The position numbers and the translations under genes are program-made. This document shows, one piece after another, positions 43,971 through 56,440 of a stretch of DNA of 64,000 bases; position 1 is the first letter of the stretch, and each line of letters begins with the position of its first letter. The notes under the pieces are model-generated. The model saw only the letters and a program-made list of their open reading frames with translations, did not search any database and was not told where the DNA came from. The stretch comes from Simmondsia chinensis. Lineage: Eukaryota; Streptophyta; Magnoliopsida; Caryophyllales; Simmondsiaceae. The stretch is taken from NCBI GenBank assembly GCA_018398585.1, contig JAGTTD010000012.1, forward strand, positions 22,639,036 to 22,703,035, in the 5' to 3' direction.

Positions 43971-45636
43971 GACAAGATTATAAGTAATAGTTGGGGTCTT
44001 TACGTTCGTTGGGCAATTACATGAAGTGTGGGGGGGATAGATATTTTATCAAGAATCTGCTTTGTGAAATGTCCCCTTAATTAATTCGCAAGTATTTGAG
44101 TTAATTCTAGAGACTTTGGCCCGAGCATTCCTTATGTTGGACATTAGGAATTAATACAGTTACCTGTGTTAGTGAATTATTCAAAAATTCGGCGAATTGA
44201 GAACTAAGAAGGAAAAGTGAAAAAGAATGACAATAGTAGTTTAAGTTATTTTTCTTATGAACATTTATTAAAGGGGCCAATTGTAAGTAAACTTTTACAG
44301 ATAAAATTTATAAGTAAATATATTTATTTTTAGAGTACAGTAAAACTTATTTGGTGGAATTAAGTTTTATTAAATGGTGTTAAATTGTTATCATGAGATG
44401 ATAACAGATTTAACCCATTTGGAGCTAAAAATAAATTGTCCCATAGGTTCCTGCACAAGCCTCTAAAATTATGTACTTATAGAAATCAAGAGAGTTCATG
44501 AAATGAATTATTTTATTTAATGAGTTGAATAAAATTATTTTTTTTAAATCCTAAAAATTCATGGGATTAATTTTTACAAGAAAAATAAAAAAGGATAAAA
44601 CAGGTTTTTTAAAACAATTACATGGCACGAGCCAACCAGCGAGCGACATGTGTGACCCCTGGCGATCTGTGTCAATGAACGCAGGCGGATTGTAGGGCGC
44701 CATGTGGCCCCCTACAAGCAACTGACCAAATGGAGATGCGGATAAGTATTTTTATGAAATATTTTATCTTTATTAAGATTGTAATTGACGAGGTTATAAG
44801 TAATAACTAGGGTCTTACATTCATTAGACAATTGCATGAAGTGTGGTGGGGGTAGATATTTTATCAGGAATCTACTTTGTCAAATATCCCCTTAGTTAAT
44901 TCATAAGTATTTGAGTTGATTCTAGAGACTTTGGCTAAAACATTCCTTATGTTGGACATTAGGAATTGATACAAAAGTGTTTATCTATATTAGTAAATTA
45001 TTCAAAAAAGGCCAATTGAGAACTAAAAAGGAAAAGTAAGAAAAAATTGCAATAATAGTTTAAGTTATTTTTCTCATGGATATTTATTAGATAGGCCAAT
45101 TGTGAATAAACTTTTGCAGGAAAATTTTACGAGTAAATATATTTATTTTTAGAGTATAATAAAAATTATTTAGTAGAATTAAGTTTTATTAAATGGTGTT
45201 CAATTGTTATCGTGAGATGATAATCGGATTTGACCCATTTGGTGCTAAAATCAAATTGTCACTGAGGTCCCTGCACAAGCTTTTAAAATTATGCACTTAC
45301 AGAAATTAAGATAATTCATGAGATGAATTATTTTATTTAAAGAGTTGAATAAAATTATTTTTTGTCAAATCTTAAAAATTCATACAAGAAAAATAAAAAG
45401 GGTAAAACAGGTTTTCTTTAAAACAATTGCATGGCGCGCGGCAATCAACGCGCGACACGTGGTGAAGGAGAGGAGCAATCCGCGCCCCCATCCCAAGCCA
45501 ACCAACACGCGACATGCAATCCTCGTCAATGAACGCAGGCAAATGGCAGGGTGCCACATGGCATCCTATGAGCGGCTGAGTGAATGGAGCTGCGGATAAG
45601 TATTTTTAAGATATATTTTATCATGATTAAGATTGA
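43971..45636 (+). repeat. Tandem duplication of about 817 bp inside the 5' LTR
   Basis: Unit 1 (43971-44787) runs from ATTATAAGTAATAG to the TTAAGATTGTAATTG stretch, and unit 2 (44788-45636) repeats it from ACGAGGTTATAAG onward. Both contain the TTCATGAGATGAATTA hairpin or its variant and the CATGTGGC/CACATGGC stretches. They have diverged noticeably, so the duplication is old. The 3' LTR has a single unit. Confidence 0.75.
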
Positions 45637-46135
45637 AGTTTACCCATTATTTTATTTTATTTTGCTTTTTGAATTAGTTCTCCTATAAAAGCACTGCTAG
45701 GCTAATTCAAATTGAACAATAATAGCAATTAAGAACTTGCTCGGTTTTCTCTCAATTAGTTAATGAATTGATTAAGAGAAAATCTCTTCCAAATTAGTTC
45801 TTAAAATTAGTTTTAAGAACCACTTGATTTCAAGATGCCTATTCATTCGGTGCAAAAGGAGGAATTGCGGAGAAGATCTCGGTGGTATCGTCCGGAGCAT
45901 TTTTTTCACTTGTGGTCTACAACGAGGTATGAGATTTCTCAGCCTACACTTTTATATTCGTATTTAATTATTTTTCATGGGTATATCTTATATGCTATGA
46001 ATTGTTATGTATAATTAAATTCAAGATCATGTATTTAATTTAAAATTAGAGAATTTTTGAATCGCTATTCCTCTGCGCTAGATACAATTGTTGCACGGTT
46101 TGATTTACGAAATTAAAAATCACCCACCCAACAAT

Positions 46136-46148
46136 TGGTACCAAAGCC
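46136..46148 (+). other. Primer-binding site of the large copia element
   Basis: TGGTACCAAAGCC lies two bases after the LTR end, a decayed match to the initiator tRNA-Met complement TGGTATCAGAGCC. Confidence 0.75.
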
Positions 46149-47429
46149 GGAATCTAATTATTCATGATGTGCATGAGGTCATTAGTTGACATGATTGAAA
46201 AACGTTTAAATGTGAATTCATGATGAGATCGTGTGAAAGTATAATATCGTTGTTGAATATATTCGTATAAATTGTTATATGTTTAATTGATTGTTTAAAT
46301 TGTTTAAAATTCAATTAAAAGGAATGTATTCATCAATAATTGTATAGTTTTTGGGTTATGGTTATAAGAATAAGATTTTCATGATAAGTTAAATTCTTCA
46401 CATAATTTATCTAATCCTATTAGATATGATTAATTGATATAATGAGATTATAGTCAATTAAAAAAATGAAAAATTTATTTTAAATCGAAAACCAAAAAAA
46501 GTTTTTCCGTCAGATCTACCTGACGTCGGCTGCTAACATTAGCAATGACGTCAGAGGCTAACGTCAGCCAATAAAAAATAATAAATAAGTAAAAATATTT
46601 TTTTAATTGTTTTGGAATATGGTTTTTTAAATGGATTATGTGATAATCATTATTTTTATAAAAGAGTTTAGATAAGAATTAATGTTATACCTTGATTTAG
46701 ATTGTTATTAAAAGGGAGTTTTAATGACATGATTATTTGTTGTGAATAATTTAACTAATCTTGATTGGATCATAATAGCAATTTAAATTCTTCTTGTCAT
46801 ATTAATTTTATTAAGTTATGAGATAACTTAAAGTAAACAAAATCCAGTAGTTTATTTTTAAAAAAATTAAGGGGGAACGAGGCTCAAAGGTTGAAAACTC
46901 ATAATCTCCATAACTGGTCTAATAGTATAGTGGGTCTACATTACTCCCCGAGGAGGATGTTGATTAGCAGAATACATGGTTAGACTTCTATCAGGATAGA
47001 CTAAAATTCAAGCAATCGAGTATGGCCACGCTGACGTGAAGTATATCAAGACCTTGTGTTGATGTTCAAGTAATGGTTTACACTTGACTAAAATAATGCA
47101 TTAGCCTCCTCGAGGAGCTCTGTTGTACTATTTTAGAGACTAAGGACAACATGGCAAATTATTGATATTTAGTAAAAGAGTTTACAAGAAAATATAATAA
47201 TAGAGAAACATTCTCAACCGAGCTAAGCTTGCTAAAGCCTCGCAGACGAAAGTAATGAGTGGATAGTTTGGATCATCATTGCTTTGATTTTAATAAGGTC
47301 TTGTGGATACCTGATTAATTATAATTGCTAAATTTTGAAAGAAAATAATGTTATAGGTAGATGCATGACTCCTATGTTTTATTTACATATTTTCAGTGCA
47401 ATCATGACGACTGCTAGTGCATTGCATTC
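46149..47429 (+). other. Leader of the large copia element
   Basis: The untranslated leader contains ACGTCAG motifs (46520-46570) and a stretch at 46900-47130 whose reverse complement resembles 10850-11180 in the 8.7 kb element, for example around GAGGAGCTCTGTTGT. It does not carry the long hairpin arrays of that element. Confidence 0.5.
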
Positions 47430-49582
47430 CATACTAAAGGATAACCTCTGTACTGGAACAATATTACCCAAACTGGAAGATGAACCTAAACATTGTGCTA
47501 ATCCACAAGGGACATAAATTTGTGTTAACTAAACCCTGTCCTCCTGTACCTGCTAATAATGCCACTGCTACTATCAAGGAACGTTATGGTCGCTGGTTTA
47601 AGTCCAATGATTTACTTTAGTGTTGCATCTTGGATTTCATGTCTAATGTTCTCAAGCATCAGATGCTTGAGATGAAGACAGCAGCGAAAATGAAGAACAT
47701 CAAGGAGATGTTCAATAGGCAAGATAGAGCGGCAAGGCAGGAGCTAATGAGGAAACTCATGTTCTAAGCGAAGTCCAGCTCAGGAGCATGTTCTAAAAAC
47801 AATGGCCTATCTAAACGAACTGGAATTTCTGGGTGCTAAGATTGATAGTCAATCTGAGTAAGACATTATAATTGGCTCCTTGGGAGAGTCCTTCACTCAG
47901 TTCAAGTTGAAGTATATAATGAATAATAAATATTATTCATTACTTGAGTTGATGAAGGAGCTGCAAGTTGCTAAGGGGTTGATGAAGGCTAAGGGATTGT
48001 CCTCTTCACCTAGGCACCTCGGATAGGGAACAAGAAGCATCCAACAGAAAGTCTGGAAAGAAGAAGAACAAGAGCGAAGCTGCTAGGGTAGCGGCTAAGC
48101 TAATGAAAAATAAGCCATCAACAAAAGGAAAGTGTTTCTTTTGTGGGAGGGATGACCATTGGAAGAGGAACTGCCCTGAGTACCTAGCAAGTCTCCCTGC
48201 TAAGCAAAAGAATCCATAAGGACAAGGTATGGAGATATCTTATCCGATTGAGTCATTTCTAGTTGAAAGTCCACCGGGATCCTGGTGTGTGGACTCATGT
48301 TCAACTAACCATGTCTGCAATATGTTGTAGGGGCTCCAGTTAACAAGGAAGCTGCATGATTGAGAGATGGACCTAATCGTAGGAGATGGGAGGCGACTTT
48401 TAGTCGTTGAATGGGAGATATTAGCTTAGTATTTAGGAGTGGAGTTTTAATTTTAAAGAATTTTCTTTATGTACCAGCGTTGAGCGGGAATTTGATTTCT
48501 GTGTCATGATTGGTCAATGATGGATATTCTATTACTTTTGGAATTGATGTAGTAGTTCAGCATAATAAAATGTTTATTTGCAAAGATACTGTTGTTGATG
48601 GTTTGTTTATCTTGACACCTAATTAAAACTCTACTAATTGCGTGTTCAAATCTAACACTACTAAACTAATTGTACCTCTTAAAAGAAAAAAACCCTTAAG
48701 ACAATTGCTTCAAATGGCACCAATGGCTTTGTCATATTAATTCTAGTAGGATACAAAGACTAATAAATGAAGGATTAATTGAGTCTTTAGACTTGAAATC
48801 CTTACTAGTCTGCGAATCCTACATAGAAGGAAAGATGACTAAGTCTGTCTTTAAGAGTAAAGGCGAGAGGAGGGTATTAGTATTTCATCTCCGTTGCTGA
48901 TGTTTACTCTAGGTATGATTATGTTTACTTGATGAGACAAAAGTCTGACTCTTTTGAAAAGTTCAGGAAGTTTAAGGTCGTGGTCGATAATCAGACGGGT
49001 AAACACATCAAAATCACTTCAATCGAATTGAGATGGTGAGTACCTTTCAGGAGAGTTTCTAGATTTCCTAACTGCAAGTGGGATCAAATCCCTACTTTCT
49101 GCACCGAGCACATCACAATAGAATGGCGTTGCAGAAAAGAGAAATAGAACATTGTTGGAGATGGTAAGGTCCATGATAAGTCATGCTACTTTACTGATAT
49201 CTTTTTGAGGTTATTCCTTAGAAACAATAGCTTATGTTCTTAATTTGGTTCCTACAAAGTCGGTTCCTAAAACACCCGTGGAGCTATGGAGTGGGTGCAA
49301 GCCTAGTTTAGGATATCTCGAATTTGGAGATGTCTGGCACATGTGTTGAAAAAGAACCCGGACAAGTTGGAATCTAGATCAGAAGTGTGTGTGTTTGTAG
49401 GTTACACTAGTCGTACAAAAGGTGGTTTTTTCTATAGTCCTTTGGACCAAAAGATGTTTGTTAGTGTAAATGCCAGGTTTTTGGAGGAGGACTTTATGAT
49501 GGGCCACAGAAGCAAAAGTCAAATAGTGTTGGAGGAGTTAATTGAGAAAGACACTACTTCTAAACACTTTGATAAATCTTAG
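47430..49582 (+). pseudogene. Broken gag, protease and integrase of the large copia element
   Basis: A gag remnant at 47430-48000 (HKFVLTKPCPPVP, then RYGRWFKSNDLL) is followed by a stop. The zinc knuckle is intact at about 48130-48178 (CFFCGRDDHWKRNC, a CX2CX4HX4C pattern). A protease remnant is at 48280-48320 (SWCVDSCSTNHVC, with DSG mutated to DSC). Pre-integrase is traceable at 48700-48850. Integrase core pieces lie between, and its end at 49343-49582 shows CVFVGYTSRTKGGFFYSP. Several stops and frameshifts separate the parts. Confidence 0.75.
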
Positions 49583-49687
49583 AATGAAATAGGCATATTA
49601 GATGCACCTGTGGGTCGCTCTGAGACGAACCCTAGTACATGGGAGCCTCGTCGTACTGGGAGGATTATCAGGGAACCTGATAGATAA

Positions 49688-51360
49688 ATGGCTGGTGCCT
49701 TAATGGCTGAATTAAAAGATGTTTCTGATCCTATTACTTATGATGAAGCATTCAGAGACAAGGATGCTGACCAGTGGCTCTTAGCAATGAGAGTAGAAAT
49801 AGAATATATATATTCTAATGAAGGCCAGAATCTTGTAAAGATGATGCTTGGCATTAAACCCATAGGTTTTAAATGGGTCTACAAGAGAAAGAAAGGAGTG
49901 GACGGGAAGGTAGGGACCTTCAAGGCAAGGCTGGGTCTACAAGGGAAAGAGAGGAGTGGAAGGGAAGGTAGAGACCTTCAAGGCAAGGTTGGTTGCTAAG
50001 GGTTATATCCAAGAGGAAGGTATCGATTATGAAGAGACCTTCTCACCAGTGGCCATGCTTAAGTCCATTAGGATGCTCTTATCCATTATAGCTCATTTTG
50101 ATTATGAGATATGGTTGATGGATGTCAAGATAGCCTTTTTGAATGGCAGTCTTGATGAAGACATTTATATGATGAAATCAGACGGGTTTATTGGTAAGAA
50201 TCAAAAACATATGGTATGCAAACTAAAAAGGTCCATTTATGGACTTAAACAAGCATCTCACTCATGGAATAAGAGATTCAATGAAGCGATCAAGTTCTAT
50301 AGTTTTATTCAATCGGTTGATGAGCCATGTGTGTACAAACGCAACATAGAGAAAATAATGACTTTCTTGGTATTGCATGTGGATGATATCCTACTTATTG
50401 GAAATGATGTGGGAGTTTTATCAGCTATTAAGATTTTGTTGTCAAGTTCCTTTGGCCTAGGAGAAGCCAGCTATATTCTTGGGATTATGCTTCTGTATGA
50501 TCGTAAGGATAGGATGCTGGGTCTGTCTCAGGCTGCCTATATAGACAAGATGTTGTCTAAGTTTAACATGGCAGACTATAAGAAATGTTTGTTGCCCTTC
50601 AGGCATGGAGTGTCTCTTTCTTTAGACCAGTGTCCTTCGACGCCATAAGAGAAAGAACATATGAGGAATATTCCACATGCTTCAGTTGTGGGAAGCCTTA
50701 TGTATGCTCTGTTATGTACTAAACTTGATATCTGCTTTGCCTTTGGTATGGTAAGTAGATATCAGTCTAATCCAGTTGAAATGCACAGGACGGCAGTGAA
50801 GCATATTTTCAAGTACTTGAGAAGGACTAGAGATTATATGTTGGTTTTTCATGGTGGCGAATTGATTCCAGTGGGCTATTCTAATTCAGATTTCCAATTA
50901 GATTTAGATGCTAGATGCTCCACATCTGGATATGTCTATATCCTCGGTGGTGGAGACATAAGTTGGAAGAGTGTCAAGCAAACTTGTATTACCGACTCCA
51001 CCATGGAAGCCGAATATGTGCCAGTTTCAGAAGCTTCCAAGGAGGCTTGTTGGCTAAAGAAGTTCCTTATGGATCCTTAAGTTATAAAGGAGGGGATAAC
51101 ACCTGTTGCCATTTATTATGACAATTCGGGTGCGGTATCTAACTCAAAGGAACCAAGGAAGCACAATCGGTCCAAGCATATGGAAAGACAGTATCACCTC
51201 ATTCGGGACCACATGAAAAGAGGGGAGATTGCAATTTTGAAGATAGATACCTCAAGCAACTTAGCAGATCCTTTTACAAAAACATTGACTCAAAAGTCGT
51301 TTGAGTCATATTTAGATATGATGGGAATGCGTTGTATGGTGCATTGGGTCTAGAATAAGT
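49688..51360 (+). pseudogene. Broken reverse transcriptase and RNase H of the large copia element
   Basis: The start (DADQWLLAM, then NLVKMM and GFKWVYKRKKG) is followed by a 58-bp tandem duplication that shifts the frame. RT continues with FKARLVAKGYIQEEGIDYEE, LMDVKIAFLNG and the active site VDDILLIG. A stop at 50646-50648 precedes RNase H at 50661-51080, with SSDF-like YSNSDFQ, ARCSTSGYVYILGG and STMEAEYVPVSEA, and a further stop before the ADPFTKTLT-like end near 51270. It is close to full length but not functional. Confidence 0.85.
49875..49990 (+). repeat. 58-bp tandem duplication inside RT
   Basis: Unit 49875-49932 (starting GGGTCTACAAG) is followed directly by 49933-49990, with about five differences. 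Since 58 is not a multiple of three it shifts the frame of the RT. The other copia elements here have a single copy of this region. Confidence 0.85.
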
Positions 51361-51367
51361 GGGAGAT

Positions 51368-53200
51368 TGTTAGAGTTGGTTTCCTAGGGAACCCAAACCT
51401 TTTTTTATTAGTGAAAAAAAATTATTTACCATTATCATCTAATTTTAATTTTATTTACGAGTCTTCATGCATGTGATATTGTTCTCTATGAAAGCACGCA
51501 CCATGAGGTGGATGAAATTCTTAAATGACATTTGAGATATCTATTTTTAGTGGATTAATGAGATTATTCAACAGATAGACTAAATAATAGATAAGAATGT
51601 TATTTAATAATTTGTTCGTAGTTAGTGATGAGTTTGGGCTACTTATCTGCTGAGGCTATAACATGACACTTAGATAACTTGTCTTGGTTATATGGATAGT
51701 GATCCAGGATGTTGCGTTGGTGTGTTACAATGAGATTGTCACACTGAATATGACCACGTGATTTTCTCGAATCTGTACTACTATTAGAATTGAGCGCCTC
51801 ATATATTTTGTTTATACCATGACTTTTAATTCGGAAAATAGTCTAGACTCGTGCATGGAGTGTTGATTGCTTTGATGTACTAAAATGATGAGGTTATAAG
51901 TAATAGTCAGGGTCTTTACGTTCGTTGGGTAATTGTATGAAGTGTGGCGGGGATAGATATTTTATCAAGAATCTACTTTGTGAAATGTCCCCTTAATTAA
52001 TTCGCAAGTATTTGAGTTGATTCTAGAGACTTTGGCCCAAGCATTCCTTATGTTGAACATTAGAAATTAATACAGAAGTGTTTACCTGTGTTAGTGAATT
52101 TTTCAAAAATTTGGCGAATTGAGAACTAAGAAGGAAAAGTGAAAAAGAATGACAATAGTAGTTTAAGTTATTTTTCTCATGAACATCTATTAGAGGGGCC
52201 AATTGTGAGTAAACTTTTATAGAAAAATTTTACAAGTAAATATAGTTATTTTTAGAGTGCAGTAAAAATTATTTAGTGGAATTAAGTTTTATTAAATGGT
52301 GTTCAATTTTGTCATGAGATGATAACAGATTTTACCCATTTGGGGCTAAAAATTAATTGTCCCCGACGTCCCTATGCAAGCCTCTAAAATTATGTACTTA
52401 CAGAAATCAAGGGAGTTCATGAGATGAATTATTTTATTTAACGAGTTGAATAAAATTATTTTTTTTAAATCCTAAAAATTCATGGGATTAATTTTTACAA
52501 GAAAAATAAAAAAAGGGCAAAACAAGTTTTTTTAAAACAATTACACGGCACGAGCCAACCAGCGCGCGACACATGTGACCCCTGGCGATTCGTGTCAATG
52601 AATGCAGGCGGATTGTAGGGTGCCATGTGGCCCCCTACAAGCAACTGAGTGAATGGAGATGTGGATAAGTATTTTTATGAAATATTTTATCTTAATTAAG
52701 ATTGAAATTTACCCATTCTTTTATTTTATTTTTCTATTTGAATTAGCTCTCCTATAAAAACAATGCTGGGCTAATTCAGATTGAACAATAATAGCAATTA
52801 AGAACTTGCTCGATTTTCTCTCAATTAGCTAATGAATTGATTAAGAGAAAATCTCTTCCAAATTAGTTCTTAAAATTAGTTTTAAGAAACATTTGATTTC
52901 ACAATGCCCACTCATTCGGTGAAAAAGGAGGAATTGCGGGGAAGATCTTAGAGGTATCGTCTGGAGCATTTTTCACTTGCAATCTACAATGTGGTATGAG
53001 ATTTCTCGACCTATACTTTTATATTTGTATTTAATTATTTTTCGTGGGTATGTCTTCTATGCTATGCGTTATTATGTATTACTGATGTCAAGATCATGTA
53101 TTTAATTTAAAATTAGAGAATTTTTAAATCGGTATTCCGCCGTGCTAGATACAATCGTTGCATGTTTTAATTTACGAAATTAAAAATCACCCACCCAACC
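51368..53200 (+). repeat. 3' LTR of the large copia element
   Basis: It starts TGTTAGAGTTGG and ends near CCCACCCAAC. It is the cleanest full-length copy of this LTR family in the window. TATA box CCTATAAAAA is at 52751-52760. Hairpins such as GTTCATGAGATGAAT are retained. Confidence 0.85.
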
Positions 53201-53900
53201 GAATTTCGCCCACGGAGTGGGGGGACTATATGTTCATAATATAGGGGGTAGCTTGCAAGGCGAATAATTTTTACGGATAATAATTGTATAAATCGGCTAG
53301 TTATGAAAGAATTGAAAGTTATACCTACTTTGAGTTATGTACCCGGTACCTACTGGCCTAGCGCTTATAGACCGGATGCTATAAGTAGGAAGTTACTATA
53401 TAAAATCAATAATAATAAACTACTTAAATCAGAAAACTTGACCTAGAAATACCAAATAAACCAACTTCCCTGTAAAGCGCCACGTGTTATGTGTTGAAAC
53501 GTTGTGCGAAGAGAGAAGTCCACCCCATCTTGTCAATGGGCTAGATGTGTCCCTTTACAAAGAAAGGGAAAGTAGTATATAAAAGAGAGGCAAGCGATAC
53601 ATGCCTCCCATCTTGGCCTCCTATCTTCCTTCCTCTTCCATGATCACCTATCCGGAGCAATAATCGTTCAAGCTTCCCCTCCTCTCAAGCTAAGTATTTT
53701 ATGCTTATTTAACCTAAGGCTCTGTTATTACCTACCCTTATTACTATTTTATGGGATTGATATTGATCTGCGCATCGAAGGGGTCGCCCGTGGGGTACAC
53801 GCACGGGCCCCTCTAACCTTTTGTTTAATCTTGCAGGGAATATCAAGTCAGGTGTGCAGCTAGAGCTTAAATTCAGCTCATCCTAATAAATCCCACCTCA
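53201..53900 (+). other. Promoter-like non-coding segment, possibly an LTR fragment
   Basis: A G-box (CACGTG, 53481-53486) is followed 96 bases later by a good TATA box (TATATAAAAG, 53577-53586) and a CT-rich leader (53605-53700). Further on, 53775-53840 has GCATCGAAGGGGTCGCCCG, TACACGCACGGG and TTGCAGG, a pattern I associate with the R-U5 end of some plant LTRs. No gene follows, so a truncated LTR is the more likely source. Low certainty. Confidence 0.35.
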
Positions 53901-56440
53901 TACAGAACTCCAAAATGATGTATAAGAACCCTTACCCCAAACATCATAAACAACCATACCAAGACTTGGTAGGGATTCCATGCTCAAGATTTGTGAAAGA
54001 ATCATTTTGAATTTTCTAACGAGTTCCTCAAGGTAGTTGTGAACTTTGTCCCTCTTCCTCATAGTGCCATAGATACTTCCACACTTCCAAACGGTAGTGG
54101 ATTGTAGGCTTGGAGTGCACAATTTTTATATTATAAAGAGATTGGCATGTTCCATTGTCCTAGAAATGTGATTGCTCGCTTCCATTGATAAACCCTTGGT
54201 GTATTGCCCTGGGAAAAAGAGCTTGACATATCTTTGTTATTGATTGTCAACTTTTCCTATGAAGCATTTGAACAAATTGACACTTCAAAATGGAAATGTA
54301 AGAGGCAAACACATCCACAATGTGAACAGTTGTCTATGAATGTAACGAAGTGTCGTGCACTATGCATCGCCTTTATGTTCATTAGTATACAAATGTTTGA
54401 ACAACTAAAACTCCAATAAGTAGGCTTTTTGGTGTTTAAAAAAAACTTCAATAAGTGGGTTGTACTTAAAGCTTTACTTGAAAGCCTTTACACGTCTATG
54501 AAATTATTTTTCTTAACTTGGCCATTTTGTACCATTTGAGTGACTAACCCTAACTTCACATGTTTAAGCCTCTTGAGTGACCAAGTTTTCTTTTTTTTTT
54601 TTTTTTTTTTGGGTGATTAATTCGACCAGTTTAAACCACTTGAAAAACTAATTTAGCCATTATAAAACACTTGAGCAGCTAAAAATTTTAATTTTACACT
54701 TAAAGACTAAGGGCTATTTGACATTGTTAGGAAAATTCAACATATCGGGTATTAAAATCAAACTAGCTTCAAGGCGTGTAGCGAATCCCTTTCCTTAATA
54801 CTTATTTTGTACTTATCAAAATGGTCTCAGGGATACAACAATTACCAAAACACAGAGAGAATGATTGTAAAAATAATGGATTTTCAAGTTTGAAGTCAAT
54901 TGACAAGTGCTTAAAATCATTTGATAGGGGCTTTGTATATAATAATAAATGTCCCTAGGGAAGGGACGCAACCTTTCACAAAGGCCTAAAAATATTTTTC
55001 AAATGTCACCAAAATTGCAACAAATAATGGCCAAAACTATCATGTTTATCTCAACACATAGCCCTGGTTTGGGTACTAGTGTTTCTGTAAAATTGTGTAT
55101 CAACACACAAGATCAATAAGCGTTTCTAGTGTATGTATGTCGAGAAATGCCATTATATGTGTCGACACACACCATACCCAAGCCAAAACTCATTCAAAAT
55201 ACTTTATTTTGAAAATAAACCAACAATCCCCCATCATTTTTAGAATACAAATATTTTTAAATAAAAATTACATAATCTCTAAAGATGGAAGAAACTTTAA
55301 TGCATAAATGAAAGTGTTTCCCAATTGAACCTTCACTTAGTGAAAATACATTACAACTTATCCAAAAAGCATAGTAAACTACGTCTTTGAACCATGCATC
55401 CCGTTTGACTAATTGAATGTATCTCACAAATAAGTATTACTCCCTACATACACCTCTACTTTAAAATGACACATTTCATGGCTTTGTGTCATGTACCCTT
55501 CATGAATGTAACAAATTCAAACTCTTATCATTAACTTACTCCTTGAAGTGGCCAAACTTCACACTTACATAAGTAGACCCCATTGATCATGTCCCTCCAA
55601 CATGACATTCCATAAATTAACTCAGGGCCATTAAAAGCATACACTCACATTTTCCCTTTATCACAGGTTACCAAGCACTACATCTTGGATGGAATTCTCA
55701 CTTGAGTGCTTGCAATCACACATATGATAGAGTTCACCTCATCGAACTCAAGACCCGATGTTGTACCAAGTGTTAAGCCGAGGGTCAATTATAGGTTATT
55801 TACATTGACGGGTTTGAGTCCAATCCCGTTACTCATATTTATTACCAAGTCTTTAACAAGGCTTGTCGTGAAGAGATTCACTAGATTCTAACTTGATTTA
55901 CAAGGTTCACAGTGATTATTGCATCTTTGATGACTTGTTTCACTTAACTGTGTCTCACACCAATGCGTATGGACTTCCTAATATATGATTTTCAAAGAGT
56001 AGTCTATCACAATGGATAGAGACAAGTACTTTGACTTTTGCTACAAAGGAATCGCATATAAAAGGCCCTTTGATCATTCTACATTTTTATCGGCCAAAGC
56101 CAGAGCAATAAACTCCTCGAGGATGACCCTTCAAAGTAATAAAGATATGCATTCGTAGGATGACGAACACGTGGTTTCATTATCAGTGGCTTACCTTTTA
56201 CTCAATTTACAATACCATTTTTTAACCAAAAAAAAAAAAAGGGAAACATGCAATATAACCACAATAATTCATATTTACATTAATATGCATATACACCTTA
56301 ATAGCATTAACATATATGCTTATATATTAATTTTTTTTCACATTTATGAACATGCATGTATTAACTACATTAATCGTGCAAGTATTAACCTTAATTTTTA
56401 AAATTCTTCATTTTACCACGTTATAACCAGCATGTCTCCC
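53901..56440. other. Non-coding DNA, no gene recognised
   Basis: Open frames of 60-75 codons here show no domain. TGTTAGGAAAATTC at 54724 resembles a copia LTR start, and the stretch 55200-56160 looks like an LTR or leader, but I find no partner copy, primer site or pol remnant. A T tract lies at 54590-54610. Confidence 0.4.

Larger units (their letters stand above)
43279..46133 (+). repeat. 5' LTR, enlarged by duplication and a SINE-like insert
   Basis: It is 2,855 bp against about 1,833 bp in the 3' LTR. The excess is explained by a 151-bp retroposon (43790-43940) with its target duplication and a tandem duplication of about 817 bp (43971-44787 and 44788-45636). The TATA box (CCTATAAAAG) is at 45682-45691. 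It ends CCCAACA. Confidence 0.8.
43279..53200 (+). mobile_element. Large decayed Ty1/copia element with an enlarged 5' LTR
   Basis: LTRs at 43279-46133 and 51368-53200 flank an interior that reads rightwards, with a primer-binding site at 46136-46148 (TGGTACCAAAGCC) and a polypurine tract AAGTGGGAGAT just before 51368. Gag, zinc knuckle, protease, integrase, RT and RNase H can all be traced in copia order, but every reading frame is broken. The LTR family is that of the solo LTR at 16370-20069, and leader and pol resemble the element at 6052-14732. The right LTR ends CCCAAC then C in place of CCCAACA, and I found no target duplication. Confidence 0.85.

Noticed and set aside
54724..56170. A further copia LTR starting TGTTAGGAAAATTC
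   Set aside because: No matching second LTR, primer-binding site, polypurine tract or pol fragment could be found, so it is left as unassigned.
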